DNA of 64,000 bases from Bradyrhizobium ivorense (lineage in GTDB: Bacteria > Pseudomonadota > Alphaproteobacteria > Rhizobiales > Xanthobacteraceae). Below the pieces are notes generated by a model. That model did not search any database, was not told the origin of the DNA, and was given only the letters and a program-made list of their open reading frames with translations. This document shows positions 26,359 to 33,909 of this stretch, piece by piece. The stretch lies in contig NZ_CAADFC020000005.1 of NCBI RefSeq assembly GCF_900696085.1, positions 62,001 to 126,000 of the forward strand, in the 5' to 3' direction. The stretch's first letter is position 1, and each line of letters starts with the position of its first letter. The position numbers were made by a program, and so were the translations under genes.

Positions 26359-27470
26359 TGGCCATTTCCCGTCGGGCTTTTGGCATTGGACTTTTGGCCG
26401 CGAGCGCTGCCGGCACGGGTGGCTATGTCTATCTGCGGCAGCATCCGGAGATCGCGGGCCGGTTCGGCGAGCCGAAGCGGCTGTTTGGATTCGCCGGCGG
26501 CGAGAAGGAAGGCTTTCTGGCCAATGCGCGCGTCCGCAGCGTGCTGGAGCGGCGATTCGGGCTGATCCTCGACGCGCGCCGCGCCGGCTCGGTGGAGATG
26601 GTGCGCGAGCGCACGCTGCTCGACCAGAAGCCGCAATTTCTGTGGCCGTCCTCCTCCGTGCTGGTCGACGTTGCGCGCAGCTCCGGCGTCAAGATCTCGC
26701 GCGACCAGGTGATCTTCAATTCGCCGATCGTGCTGTATTCCTGGGATCGCATCGCCGACGGCCTGGTCAAGGCCGGCTTCGCCGAGCCCGCCGGCGGCCC
26801 GCGCTACACGGTCGACCTGCTCAAGGTGCTGAAGGCGATCATCGCCGGCGAGAGCTGGGAGGCGATCGGCGTGAGCGGCCTGTTCGGCCGCGCCCGCGTG
26901 GTCTCGACCGATCCCAACAAGTCGAATTCCGGGTTCATGTTCGCCGGGCTGACCGCGAGCCTGTTGAGCGGCGACGTCATCGCGCTCGACTCGCTCGGCA
27001 AGATCGACGGCGACGTCGCGACCGTGTTCCGCCGCATGGGCTACAAGCCACCGTCGTCGGGAAAACTGTTCGACGATTACATCGCCGGCGGCGCCGGCGC
27101 CCAGCCGATGATCGTCGGCTACGAGAACCAGCTGATCGAGTGGGTGCTGCAGGATGCCGACCGCTGGAAGCGGGTCGAGGCCAACGCACCTTCGAAACCG
27201 GTGATCCTCTACCCCAAGCCGACCGCCTTCTCCGCCCACCCCCTGATCAGCGTCGATCGCAGCGCCGACGAGCTGATCGATGCGCTGATCAGCGAAAGCC
27301 TGCTCGAGCTCGCCTGGGAGGAGCACGGCTTTCGCGGCCCGCTCGGCACCATTGGCAAGGCGCGCAACAGCCTGCTGCAGTCGCGCCTGATCGAACGAAT
27401 CGATGCCGTGCTGCCGATCCCCGACGCGCCGGTCATGCTGGCGCTGCTCGACCGGCTCTCGACCGCCTGA
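26358..27470 (+). CDS. Exported solute-binding-like protein of the TelA operon
   Basis: 370 residues with an SRRAFGIGLLAASAAGTGG leader, a plausible Tat or membrane-anchor signal. The body resembles a periplasmic binding protein of the class seen in the preceding lipoprotein: WPSSSVLVDVARSSG, IVLYSWDRIADGLVKAG, STDPNKSNSGFMFAGL, then MIVGYENQLIEWVL and VILYPKPTAFSAHPLISVD. Its start overlaps the xpaC stop by one base (TGATG). Paired with the lipoprotein at 24115 it gives two binding-like proteins in one operon with no permease. Exact function unknown. Confidence 0.8.
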   Translation: MAISRRAFGIGLLAASAAGTGGYVYLRQHPEIAGRFGEPKRLFGFAGGEKEGFLANARVRSVLERRFGLILDARRAGSVEMVRERTLLDQKPQFLWPSSSVLVDVARSSGVKISRDQVIFNSPIVLYSWDRIADGLVKAGFAEPAGGPRYTVDLLKVLKAIIAGESWEAIGVSGLFGRARVVSTDPNKSNSGFMFAGLTASLLSGDVIALDSLGKIDGDVATVFRRMGYKPPSSGKLFDDYIAGGAGAQPMIVGYENQLIEWVLQDADRWKRVEANAPSKPVILYPKPTAFSAHPLISVDRSADELIDALISESLLELAWEEHGFRGPLGTIGKARNSLLQSRLIERIDAVLPIPDAPVMLALLDRLSTA

Positions 27471-27485
27471 GCCGCCGGCGCGGGA

Positions 27486-28595
27486 TCAATCGGCCCCTGG
27501 AAGCGTGAGCCCGCCAAGCAAGGCAACCAGATCGGCCTGGCGATTGAGCCCGGTCTTGGCAAAGACCGCCTTGAGCTGGTTGCGCACGGTATCGCGCGCG
27601 ACACCGACGTCCTTGCCGATGACATCAAGTGTCAGGCCGGCGGCGATGCCGCGCGCGACGCGGGCCTCGGCCGGGGTCAGATCGAACAGGCCGGTGAGCA
27701 GCTCTGCGTTCGGCACCACCGTGCGATCGACCGGCGTGATCACCACCAATGCCGACGCCAGCGAGAAGAAGTCCTGCGCGGTCCGCCGCACCGGCAGCAC
27801 ATGGACGATCATCGGCACCTTGTCGTTCTGGGCCGGGATCGGAATCGAACAGACGCTACGCGCATCGGGCTGGAGCCGCGCCTGCGCAAGCATCTCCAGC
27901 CCGTCGGCGAACAGGCGGTCGACCGCCGGGTCGGTAAACGCCAGCCGTTCGAGCCGGTCGCGGCAGACCTCCGGCACCAGCGCCTCGAACAGCGGATTGG
28001 CGGCGTACAACCGACCCGGTCCGCGCAGAACCGCCGCGGGCAAGCCGACTTCGGCGAGCACGTGAGCCATCGCGCGCGCCTTCTCCAGCCCACGGCGTGC
28101 GCCGAGCAGAGCGGCGCGCGCAAGATGCGGCCGAAGCGAATCGAAGAACCCGATCATGCTGCGGTCGACCGGGCCGATCTCATGACGTCGCTCGAACGAG
28201 AAGATGATGGTATCGCCGCTCGGCACGTCGAACATGGTTCCGACCGCCCAGCCGAGGCCGCGCCTGCGATAGAACTCGTAGACCGGATCGCTGGCGAGTT
28301 CTTCCGGCGAGAAGTGATCATGGTCACACGCGAATCCGAGCAGCGCGCTCTCCCGCATCCGCGTCGGGCGCGGATTCTTCTCGGCCCAGCCGTCGCGGAG
28401 AAATTCCACCATCGTGTCGTGAATGTCGGGCGAGGCTTCCCAACGCATCCGGTCGAGATTGGTGGTGAACAGCACGCCGCCGGCACCGTCGATGAGGCCC
28501 GACAGCCGGCCCAACACGGTCGGCCACAACTCGGGCACGACCGCAGCCTCGTAAATCGAATCTGTCAGATGCTGAAATTCGTCGCTTGAAATCAT
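27486..28595 (-). CDS. LuxR-family transcriptional regulator
   Basis: 369 residues. C-terminal LuxR/GerE helix-turn-helix (LTPAEARVARGIAAGLTLDVIGKDVGVARDTVRNQLKAVFAKTG, read as two helices plus recognition helix), preceded by about 290 residues without a recognisable ligand domain apart from PAS/GAF-like stretches. The start is the ATG at 28595; an in-frame TTG at 28646 is less likely. It converges on the TelA operon with 15 bp between stops. Target genes not evident; a role in the alpha/beta hydrolase next door is possible. Confidence 0.88.
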   Translation of the reverse strand: MISSDEFQHLTDSIYEAAVVPELWPTVLGRLSGLIDGAGGVLFTTNLDRMRWEASPDIHDTMVEFLRDGWAEKNPRPTRMRESALLGFACDHDHFSPEELASDPVYEFYRRRGLGWAVGTMFDVPSGDTIIFSFERRHEIGPVDRSMIGFFDSLRPHLARAALLGARRGLEKARAMAHVLAEVGLPAAVLRGPGRLYAANPLFEALVPEVCRDRLERLAFTDPAVDRLFADGLEMLAQARLQPDARSVCSIPIPAQNDKVPMIVHVLPVRRTAQDFFSLASALVVITPVDRTVVPNAELLTGLFDLTPAEARVARGIAAGLTLDVIGKDVGVARDTVRNQLKAVFAKTGLNRQADLVALLGGLTLPGAD

Positions 28596-28685
28596 ATGAG
28601 CATCATCAATAGGGCCGAAGCGGTCGTGCGGCAAGGCACGGCGCAAGCGGCCAAGCGACGCTGACGCCGATCCGTTCGGACCTGC

Positions 28686-29624
28686 CTAGTCCTTGATCAG
28701 TTCGATCACAGCCGCAGCGAATGCCTCGGGCGCCTCTTGCGGCAGGTTGTGGCCGGCGCTCGGGATCACGCGATGCACCCGGCGGCCGGTGAACCGGCCC
28801 GCGCTGGCGCTGCCGTCGGTCGCGGGCGCGACGCCGTCACCGGCGCCATCAAGCGTGATGGTGGGCACGGTGATGTCAGGCAGTGCGGCGAGGCGGCGCT
28901 GCAGTTCGGCATAGCGTGGATCGCCCTCGGCGAGCCCGTAGCGATGGCGATAGCTGTGGACCACCACGTCGACATAATCAGGGTTGTCGAACGCCGCAGC
29001 GGTGCGCTCGAAGCAAGCATCGTCGAATGCCCAGTTCGGCGACCACTGCGACCATAACAGTTTTGCGATGCCGCGGCGGTTGGCGGCGAGCCCGGCGCGG
29101 CCGCGCTCGATCTGGAAATAGTACTGATACCAGTAAGCCGCCTCGCGCTCCGGCCGCATCGGCGCCATCGCGTTGGCGATGTCCTGGATCAGGTAGCTGT
29201 TGACGCTGACGAGCCCGATGCAGCGATCCGGCCACAGCGCGGCGCCGACGCACGCGGCGCGGCCGCCCCAGTCATAGCCGGCGAACACCGCGCGGCTGAT
29301 GCCAAGCGCATCCATCAGCGCCATCATATCGGCACCGACCGCCGCCTGCTCGCCGGAGCGCGGCGTCGCCTTGTCGCGGAATGTCGTCGGTCCGTAGCCG
29401 CGCAGATAGGGGACGATCACGCGACAACCCTGTGCCGCCAGCAGCGGCGCGACGTCGACATAGGAATGGATGTCGTAGGGAAAACCGTGCATCAGCATCA
29501 CGGCCGGGCCATCGGCGGGGCCGGCCTCGTAATAGCCGATGTTGAGCACGCCGGCATCGACATGACGCAGCGGCTCCAGCCGTTTTGTCGAAGGCGCGCG
29601 CGGTATCGAAACATCGTCGGTCAC
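28686..29624 (-). CDS. Alpha/beta hydrolase with aspartate nucleophile (epoxide hydrolase/dehalogenase-like)
   Basis: 312 residues from a GTG at 29624, chosen because AGGGAG lies 6 bases before it; a TTG at 29681 lacks such a site. Oxyanion region MHGFPYD (from 46), nucleophile elbow AGYDWGGRAA with Asp118, and catalytic His in PSAGHNLPQEAPEAF. The Gly-Tyr-Asp-Trp-Gly-Gly elbow marks the epoxide hydrolase/haloalkane or haloacetate dehalogenase branch rather than serine esterases. Cytoplasmic; substrate unknown. Confidence 0.9.
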   Translation of the reverse strand: MTDDVSIPRAPSTKRLEPLRHVDAGVLNIGYYEAGPADGPAVMLMHGFPYDIHSYVDVAPLLAAQGCRVIVPYLRGYGPTTFRDKATPRSGEQAAVGADMMALMDALGISRAVFAGYDWGGRAACVGAALWPDRCIGLVSVNSYLIQDIANAMAPMRPEREAAYWYQYYFQIERGRAGLAANRRGIAKLLWSQWSPNWAFDDACFERTAAAFDNPDYVDVVVHSYRHRYGLAEGDPRYAELQRRLAALPDITVPTITLDGAGDGVAPATDGSASAGRFTGRRVHRVIPSAGHNLPQEAPEAFAAAVIELIKD

Positions 29625-29773
29625 GGCGAACTCCCTGATCGTGGTCGTTGGCTGGGATGATAGCTCGTCCGGCGCGCCCAATCACTAAAGTCGCCTTGCA
29701 GCGCGCGCCATGGAGCGATGCGCCTGTCTCATCATGACGGCTGGCCAATTGCGCGATAGGCTAGCGGCCGCCG

Positions 29774-30613
29774 ATGTCTCCGAAGACGGACCGTGTCATG
29801 CCGCGATTGCTTGCCGTGCTCGCCTTGTTGGGATCGCTTGTCAGTCAGGCCTGGGCGCAGGACGCCCAGCGCAGCGAATGCCTGGCGATGGCGAATGCGC
29901 CGCCGCGGGCGGTCCCGGTGAGCTACCGGCGCGTCGCGGCAAAGGCCGACGAGGTCGCGATCACCTATGGCGGCCACTCGACCTATTACATCGACACGCC
30001 GGGCGGCATCCGCATCGCGACCGACTACAACGGCGCCTATCGCACCGGACGGCTGCCCGACGTCGTCACCATGAACCGCGCGCACGAGACCCACTACACG
30101 CTGTTTCCGGATCCGAAGATTCCCCATGTGATGCACGGCTGGGGCGAGAAGGGGCAGGCCGCGCACTACGCGGAGCGGATCGGCGACGTCTACATCCGCA
30201 ACGTCACCACCGACATCCGCCGCTACTGGGGCGAAGGCTCCGGCGGCGAGATGATCAAGGACGGCAATTCGATCTTCATCTTCGAGGTCGCCGGGCTCTG
30301 CATCGGCCATCTCGGCCATCTGCATCACAAGCTCGACGACAGTCATTTCGCGGCGATCGGCCGGCTCGACATCTTGATGGTGCCGATCGACGGCACCTAT
30401 ACGATGTCGCTCGACGGCGTCTCGGAAATCACCAAACGGCTGCGCGCTTCGGTGGTGCTGCCGATGCACCGCTTCTCGACCCCGCTCGACGAATTCATGC
30501 GCCTGATCGGCCAGCAATTCGAGATCGACCGGCGCGGCGGCGAGCGCACCTTGAGGATATCGCGCGACTCGCTGCCGGCGACGCCGACGGTGATCATCCT
30601 CGACGGCGTGTGA
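29774..30613 (+). CDS. Exported MBL-fold metallo-hydrolase-like protein
   Basis: 279 residues with a signal peptide (PRLLAVLALLGSLVSQAWAQ). Start 29774; a second ATG at 29798 would give a more typical leader. The UlaG-like metallo-beta-lactamase fold shows in VAITYGGHSTYYID, IRIATDYNG, GHLGHLHHKLDD, VPIDGTYTM and VLPMHRFS. The usual HxHxDH metal motif is replaced by RAHETHY, and the usual aspartate of the HLGDLGH motif is His, so metal binding or activity may differ from classical members. The stop is 3 bp from the convergent CGNR gene. Confidence 0.82.
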   Translation: MSPKTDRVMPRLLAVLALLGSLVSQAWAQDAQRSECLAMANAPPRAVPVSYRRVAAKADEVAITYGGHSTYYIDTPGGIRIATDYNGAYRTGRLPDVVTMNRAHETHYTLFPDPKIPHVMHGWGEKGQAAHYAERIGDVYIRNVTTDIRRYWGEGSGGEMIKDGNSIFIFEVAGLCIGHLGHLHHKLDDSHFAAIGRLDILMVPIDGTYTMSLDGVSEITKRLRASVVLPMHRFSTPLDEFMRLIGQQFEIDRRGGERTLRISRDSLPATPTVIILDGV

Positions 30614-30616
30614 CGC

Positions 30617-31237
30617 TTAATCTTCCGCCTGCGCACGCAGGTAATGCCGGCGTGATTTGGCGAGATTGCCGCAATCGCCCATCGAGCACCAACGCCGGTT
30701 CTGCGCGCGGCTCTCGTCGACGAACAGCGATCCGCAGCCGCGCTCGTCCTGGCACTGCTTGATCTTCTGCGCGCGCGGACCGGTCAGAAGGCTGACCGCC
30801 GACCATGCGATCGGCTTCAGCAGCATCTCGGGCACGACCTTCTCCGTGGTCGGCTGCCATCGCAGCCCGCTTCCGGCGGGACCGAGTGCAAGCCCGCCGA
30901 ACGGGGTTCCGAGCCACCGGTTGAGCGCGGCCAGCGCTGCCGCATCGACCTTGCCGCCGCCGATCTGGGCCGCGAAAATCTGGTAGATCGCCTCGCGGAG
31001 CGCATGCATCGTCGCCAGAAAGGCTTCCGCCTCCCGCGGCGCAGACTTCCATCGCGCCTTGAGCTGCGTGACCAACTGGCGATCCGCCAGTTCCACATCG
31101 ACAAGCCATTTCAGCGCCGCGTCCGGCGTGGCGATCCGCTCCTCGACCAGGTCGCGCCGCCGCCACGCGACGGTATTGACGAATCGGATGCTGAGCTCTT
31201 GCCGGGCCGATGCTTCGGCCGAGGTCATATGCGACAT
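30617..31237 (-). CDS. CGNR zinc-finger transcriptional regulator (ABATE domain)
   Basis: 206 residues. N-terminal ABATE-type ligand-sensing region (about 10-150; LSIRFVNTVAWRRRDLVEERI start) and C-terminal CGNR zinc finger: CQDERGCGSLFVDESRAQNRR followed by WCSMGDCGNLAKSRRHY, with four zinc cysteines. Divergent from the EamA transporter gene. Two 16-bp operator-like palindromes lie between them, each 27 bp from its nearer start codon, suggesting autoregulation and control of the exporter. Confidence 0.92.
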   Translation of the reverse strand: MSHMTSAEASARQELSIRFVNTVAWRRRDLVEERIATPDAALKWLVDVELADRQLVTQLKARWKSAPREAEAFLATMHALREAIYQIFAAQIGGGKVDAAALAALNRWLGTPFGGLALGPAGSGLRWQPTTEKVVPEMLLKPIAWSAVSLLTGPRAQKIKQCQDERGCGSLFVDESRAQNRRWCSMGDCGNLAKSRRHYLRAQAED

Positions 31238-31264
31238 GATCCGCCGGCTCCCTTCGGAACTTGC

Positions 31265-31280
31265 AACCCCTTAAGGGGTT
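31265..31280. promoter_or_regulatory. Operator-like perfect palindrome AACCCCTTAAGGGGTT
   Basis: A 16-bp perfect palindrome 27 bp upstream of the CGNR regulator start. A near-identical copy lies at 31292-31307. Centres are 27 bp apart. Confidence 0.75.
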
Positions 31281-31291
31281 AGGCTAGATAT

Positions 31292-31307
31292 AACCTCATA
31301 AGGGGTT
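31292..31307. promoter_or_regulatory. Second operator-like copy AACCTCATAAGGGGTT
   Basis: Matches the perfect palindrome at 31265 at 14 of 16 positions and is 27 bp upstream of the EamA start. The mirror-symmetric placement suggests one site per promoter, bound by the CGNR protein. Confidence 0.7.
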
Positions 31308-31334
31308 GCGTGCAATCTAGCGCGGGAGCTTGCC

Positions 31335-32345
31335 ATGTCCAAGCGCGTTCTGATCCTCGGCGCATTCGCGGCGATTTATCTGCTCTGGGGTTCCACCTAT
31401 TTCGCGATCGCACTCGGCCTGAAGTCGATCCCGCCGTTCCTTTTGATGGCGCTGCGCTCGCTCGGCGGCGGCCTGATCCTGGTGGCGCTGAACGGCCGCG
31501 GCGTGATGCACACGTCGCTGTCGAGCTGGGTCAATGCGGCGACCTGTGGCGTGTTATTCTTCGTCGGCTGTCACGGCGTTCTCGCCTATGCCCAGCAATC
31601 GGTTCCCTCGGGAATCGCGGCCATCCTGCTGGCCACGATCCCGTTCTGGATCCTGCTGATCGATTTCCTGTTTCCGCAAACCCGCCGCCCCAAGGCAATG
31701 ACGCTGGCCGCCCTGCTGCCAGGCCTGGCCGGGGTCGCGATCGTGGCCTGGCAATCGGCCGGTCACAGCAACGTCAGCGTGCTGCCGATCATCCTGCTGC
31801 TCGGCGCGTCACTATCTTGGGCAGCCGGCACCGTGCTGTCGCGCCGAACGTCGAACCATGAATCCTCGACGCTATCCGCGGGGATGCAATTATCGATCGG
31901 CGGCGCAGTGCTGTTTGCGGTCAGCCTTACATCCGGTGAGTTCGGCGAATTCTCGTTGCACAATGCTTCGCCGGTGTCGCTCGCAGCCGTCGCTTACCTC
32001 GCCATCGCCGGCAGCGTGATCGGCTTCGCGGCATTTCGCTGGCTGCTCGGCAACGTCTCGACATCGATGGTTTCGACCTACATCTTCGTCAATCCGATTA
32101 TCGCGGTGCTGCTCGGAACGCTGGTGCTGGGCGAGCCGTTTTCGGCCTCGATGCTGTTCGGCGGGCTGCTGGTGATCGCCTCGGTCATCGCCACCTGGCG
32201 GGCCGAGCAGGCGACGCCTTCGTCGACCGAGCCCGATCGATCATTGCCGGTACCGCGACCGCTCCTGCGGCCGGCTGACGGTCGGCGCGGGCGCGTTGCC
32301 GACACGCACGATTGCGTTAGCCGGCGATTTTCACGCTTGACCTAG
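31335..32345 (+). CDS. EamA-family (DMT) membrane transporter
   Basis: 336 residues, ten predicted helices in two EamA halves (YLLWGSTYFAIALGLKSIPPF near the start; second half about 155-290 with SASWAAGT-like and FRWLLGNVSTSMVSTYIFVNP). Drug/metabolite exporter superfamily, likely exporting an amino acid or small toxic metabolite. GGGAG at 31324-31328. The C-terminal 40 residues are hydrophilic and unusual, ending at a TAG formed within the palindrome at 32342; an ancestral stop may have been lost. Confidence 0.92.
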   Translation: MSKRVLILGAFAAIYLLWGSTYFAIALGLKSIPPFLLMALRSLGGGLILVALNGRGVMHTSLSSWVNAATCGVLFFVGCHGVLAYAQQSVPSGIAAILLATIPFWILLIDFLFPQTRRPKAMTLAALLPGLAGVAIVAWQSAGHSNVSVLPIILLLGASLSWAAGTVLSRRTSNHESSTLSAGMQLSIGGAVLFAVSLTSGEFGEFSLHNASPVSLAAVAYLAIAGSVIGFAAFRWLLGNVSTSMVSTYIFVNPIIAVLLGTLVLGEPFSASMLFGGLLVIASVIATWRAEQATPSSTEPDRSLPVPRPLLRPADGRRGRVADTHDCVSRRFSRLT

Positions 32346-32357
32346 AGCATGCTCTAG
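32342..32357. repeat. CTAGAGCATGCTCTAG palindrome (collapsed repeat ends)
   Basis: A 16-bp perfect palindrome made of the two termini of the CTAGAGCATGATCC repeat family, with nothing between them. Its first TAG is the EamA stop codon. It also lies 50-65 bp before the aldo/keto reductase start, so a regulator site (for the MerR protein at 33402) cannot be excluded. Confidence 0.55.
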
Positions 32358-32406
32358 CATGTTGACTTGGAACGGTCCGCAGACCACCGCAACAAGGATC
32401 AGTCCC

Positions 32407-33402
32407 ATGGCAGCAACCAGCACTCTCCCGCACCGCAAGCTCGGCAATGACGGCCCCCAGGTTTCCGCCATCGGGCTCGGCTGCATGTCGCTGTCCGGCG
32501 TCTATGGCGCCAATGACGATGCCGCGACGCCCGACTTCATCCGCGCGGCCATCGACAAGGGGATCAACTTCCTCGATAGCGCCGACCTCTATGGCTTCGG
32601 TCACAATGAGGAGCTGCTCGGCCGCTCGCTGAAGGGCCTGCGCGACAAGGTCGTGATCGCGACCAAGTTCGGCCAGGTGAAGACCGCGACCGGAATGGGC
32701 GTCGACGGCCGGCCGGCCTATGTTCAGCAGGCCTGCGAGGCGAGCCTGAAGCGGCTCGGCATCGAGACCATCGACCTCTATTACCAGCACCGCGTCGATC
32801 CGAATGTGCCGATCGAGGAGACTGTCGGCGCGATGGCGCGTCTGGTCGAGCAGGGCAAGGTCCGCCACCTCTGCCTGTGCGAGGCGCGTCCCGAAACCAT
32901 CCGTCGCGCCCACAAGGTCCACAGGCTTGCGGCGGTGCAGACCGAATATTCCCTGCTCTACCGCAGCGAGGCCGAGGAGACCCTCGACGCGACGCGCGCG
33001 CTCGGCATCGCCTTCGTCGCCTATTCGCCGCTCGGCCGCGGCTTCCTGACCGGGCAGATCCAGTCGCAGGCCGACATTGCCGGCGATCGCCGCGGCGACC
33101 ATCCGCGTTTTGCCGGCGACAATTTTGCCCGCAACCGCGACCTGGTCGGCCAGATCGTCGCGATCGCGCGCACCAAGACCTGCACGCCGGCGCAGCTGGT
33201 GCTGGCCTGGCTGCTGGCGCAGGGACAGGACATCGTGCCGATCCCCGGCACCAAGCAGCTGACGCGGCTGGACGAGAACATCGGCGCGCTCGCCGTGACG
33301 CTGTCGCCGACCGAGCTGGCGCAGATTTCCGCGGCGATCCCGCCCGGCGCTGCGGCCGGCGAGCGCTATCCGGCCGGCGCGATGAAGGCGGTCTGTCTCT
33401 GA
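32407..33402 (+). CDS. Aldo/keto reductase
   Basis: 331 residues; ATG at 32407 with AAGGA 8 bases upstream. NADPH-dependent carbonyl reductase of the YakC/IolS-like branch. Catalytic tetrad visible: Asp57 (FLDSAD), Tyr62 (LYGFG), Lys88 (VIATKFG), His129 (LYYQHRVDP). Later motifs are QTEYSLLYR, AYSPLGRGFLTGQI and VPIPGTKQLTRLDEN for cofactor binding. The stop overlaps the MerR start by one base (TGATG), so the two are co-expressed. Confidence 0.96.
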   Translation: MAATSTLPHRKLGNDGPQVSAIGLGCMSLSGVYGANDDAATPDFIRAAIDKGINFLDSADLYGFGHNEELLGRSLKGLRDKVVIATKFGQVKTATGMGVDGRPAYVQQACEASLKRLGIETIDLYYQHRVDPNVPIEETVGAMARLVEQGKVRHLCLCEARPETIRRAHKVHRLAAVQTEYSLLYRSEAEETLDATRALGIAFVAYSPLGRGFLTGQIQSQADIAGDRRGDHPRFAGDNFARNRDLVGQIVAIARTKTCTPAQLVLAWLLAQGQDIVPIPGTKQLTRLDENIGALAVTLSPTELAQISAAIPPGAAAGERYPAGAMKAVCL

Positions 33403-33863
33403 TGGACGCCCGGACGCCGCATCCGCAAGCCGTGCCGGGCGCGCTCTATATCGGCGACATCGCGCGCCGCACCGGCCGCAGCGTGCACACCATCCGCTGG
33501 TACGAGGCGCAGGGCCTGATGCCCGGCGTGACCCGCGACCGCGGCCGCCGCCGCGTCTACAGCGACTATCACATCGGCTGGCTCGAACTGATGGAGCGGC
33601 TGCGCCTGACCGGCATGTCGATCCGGCAGCTGCGCGAATACACCGCGCTGGTGAAGCAGGGCAGCACGACCTTGCGCAAGCGCCGCGCCCTGCTCGCCGA
33701 GCACCAGCGCCGCGTCAAGGCCATGATCGCCAAATGGACCGAAGCGCTGGCGCTGGTCGACGCCAAGATCGAGTTCTACGACGAATGGGTCGCCGGCGGC
33801 ACGCGGCCCACGGTCTCGCCGCAGCAGCGCGCCCGCGCCAAGCGCGCTGCGGCCAAGGCTTGA
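33402..33863 (+). CDS. MerR-family transcriptional regulator
   Basis: 153 residues. Winged helix (IGDIARRTGRSVHTIRWYEAQGLMP, then RDRGRRRVYSDYHIGWLELMERLRLTGMS) followed by a coiled-coil dimerisation helix and a basic tail. No cysteine pattern for metal sensing. It is coupled to the aldo/keto reductase, which it probably activates in response to an electrophile or oxidant. An MFS efflux gene follows 46 bp downstream. Confidence 0.93.
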   Translation: MDARTPHPQAVPGALYIGDIARRTGRSVHTIRWYEAQGLMPGVTRDRGRRRVYSDYHIGWLELMERLRLTGMSIRQLREYTALVKQGSTTLRKRRALLAEHQRRVKAMIAKWTEALALVDAKIEFYDEWVAGGTRPTVSPQQRARAKRAAAKA

Positions 33864-33909
33864 ACAGCAAGGCCTGAGCGCCCCGCCTAACCAGACAACA
33901 GGATCTGCC

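Noticed and set aside
32337..32367. MerR-type promoter (TTGACC, palindrome, 19-bp spacing)
   Set aside because: No credible -10 element at the needed distance, and the palindrome is better explained as fused ends of a repeat family.
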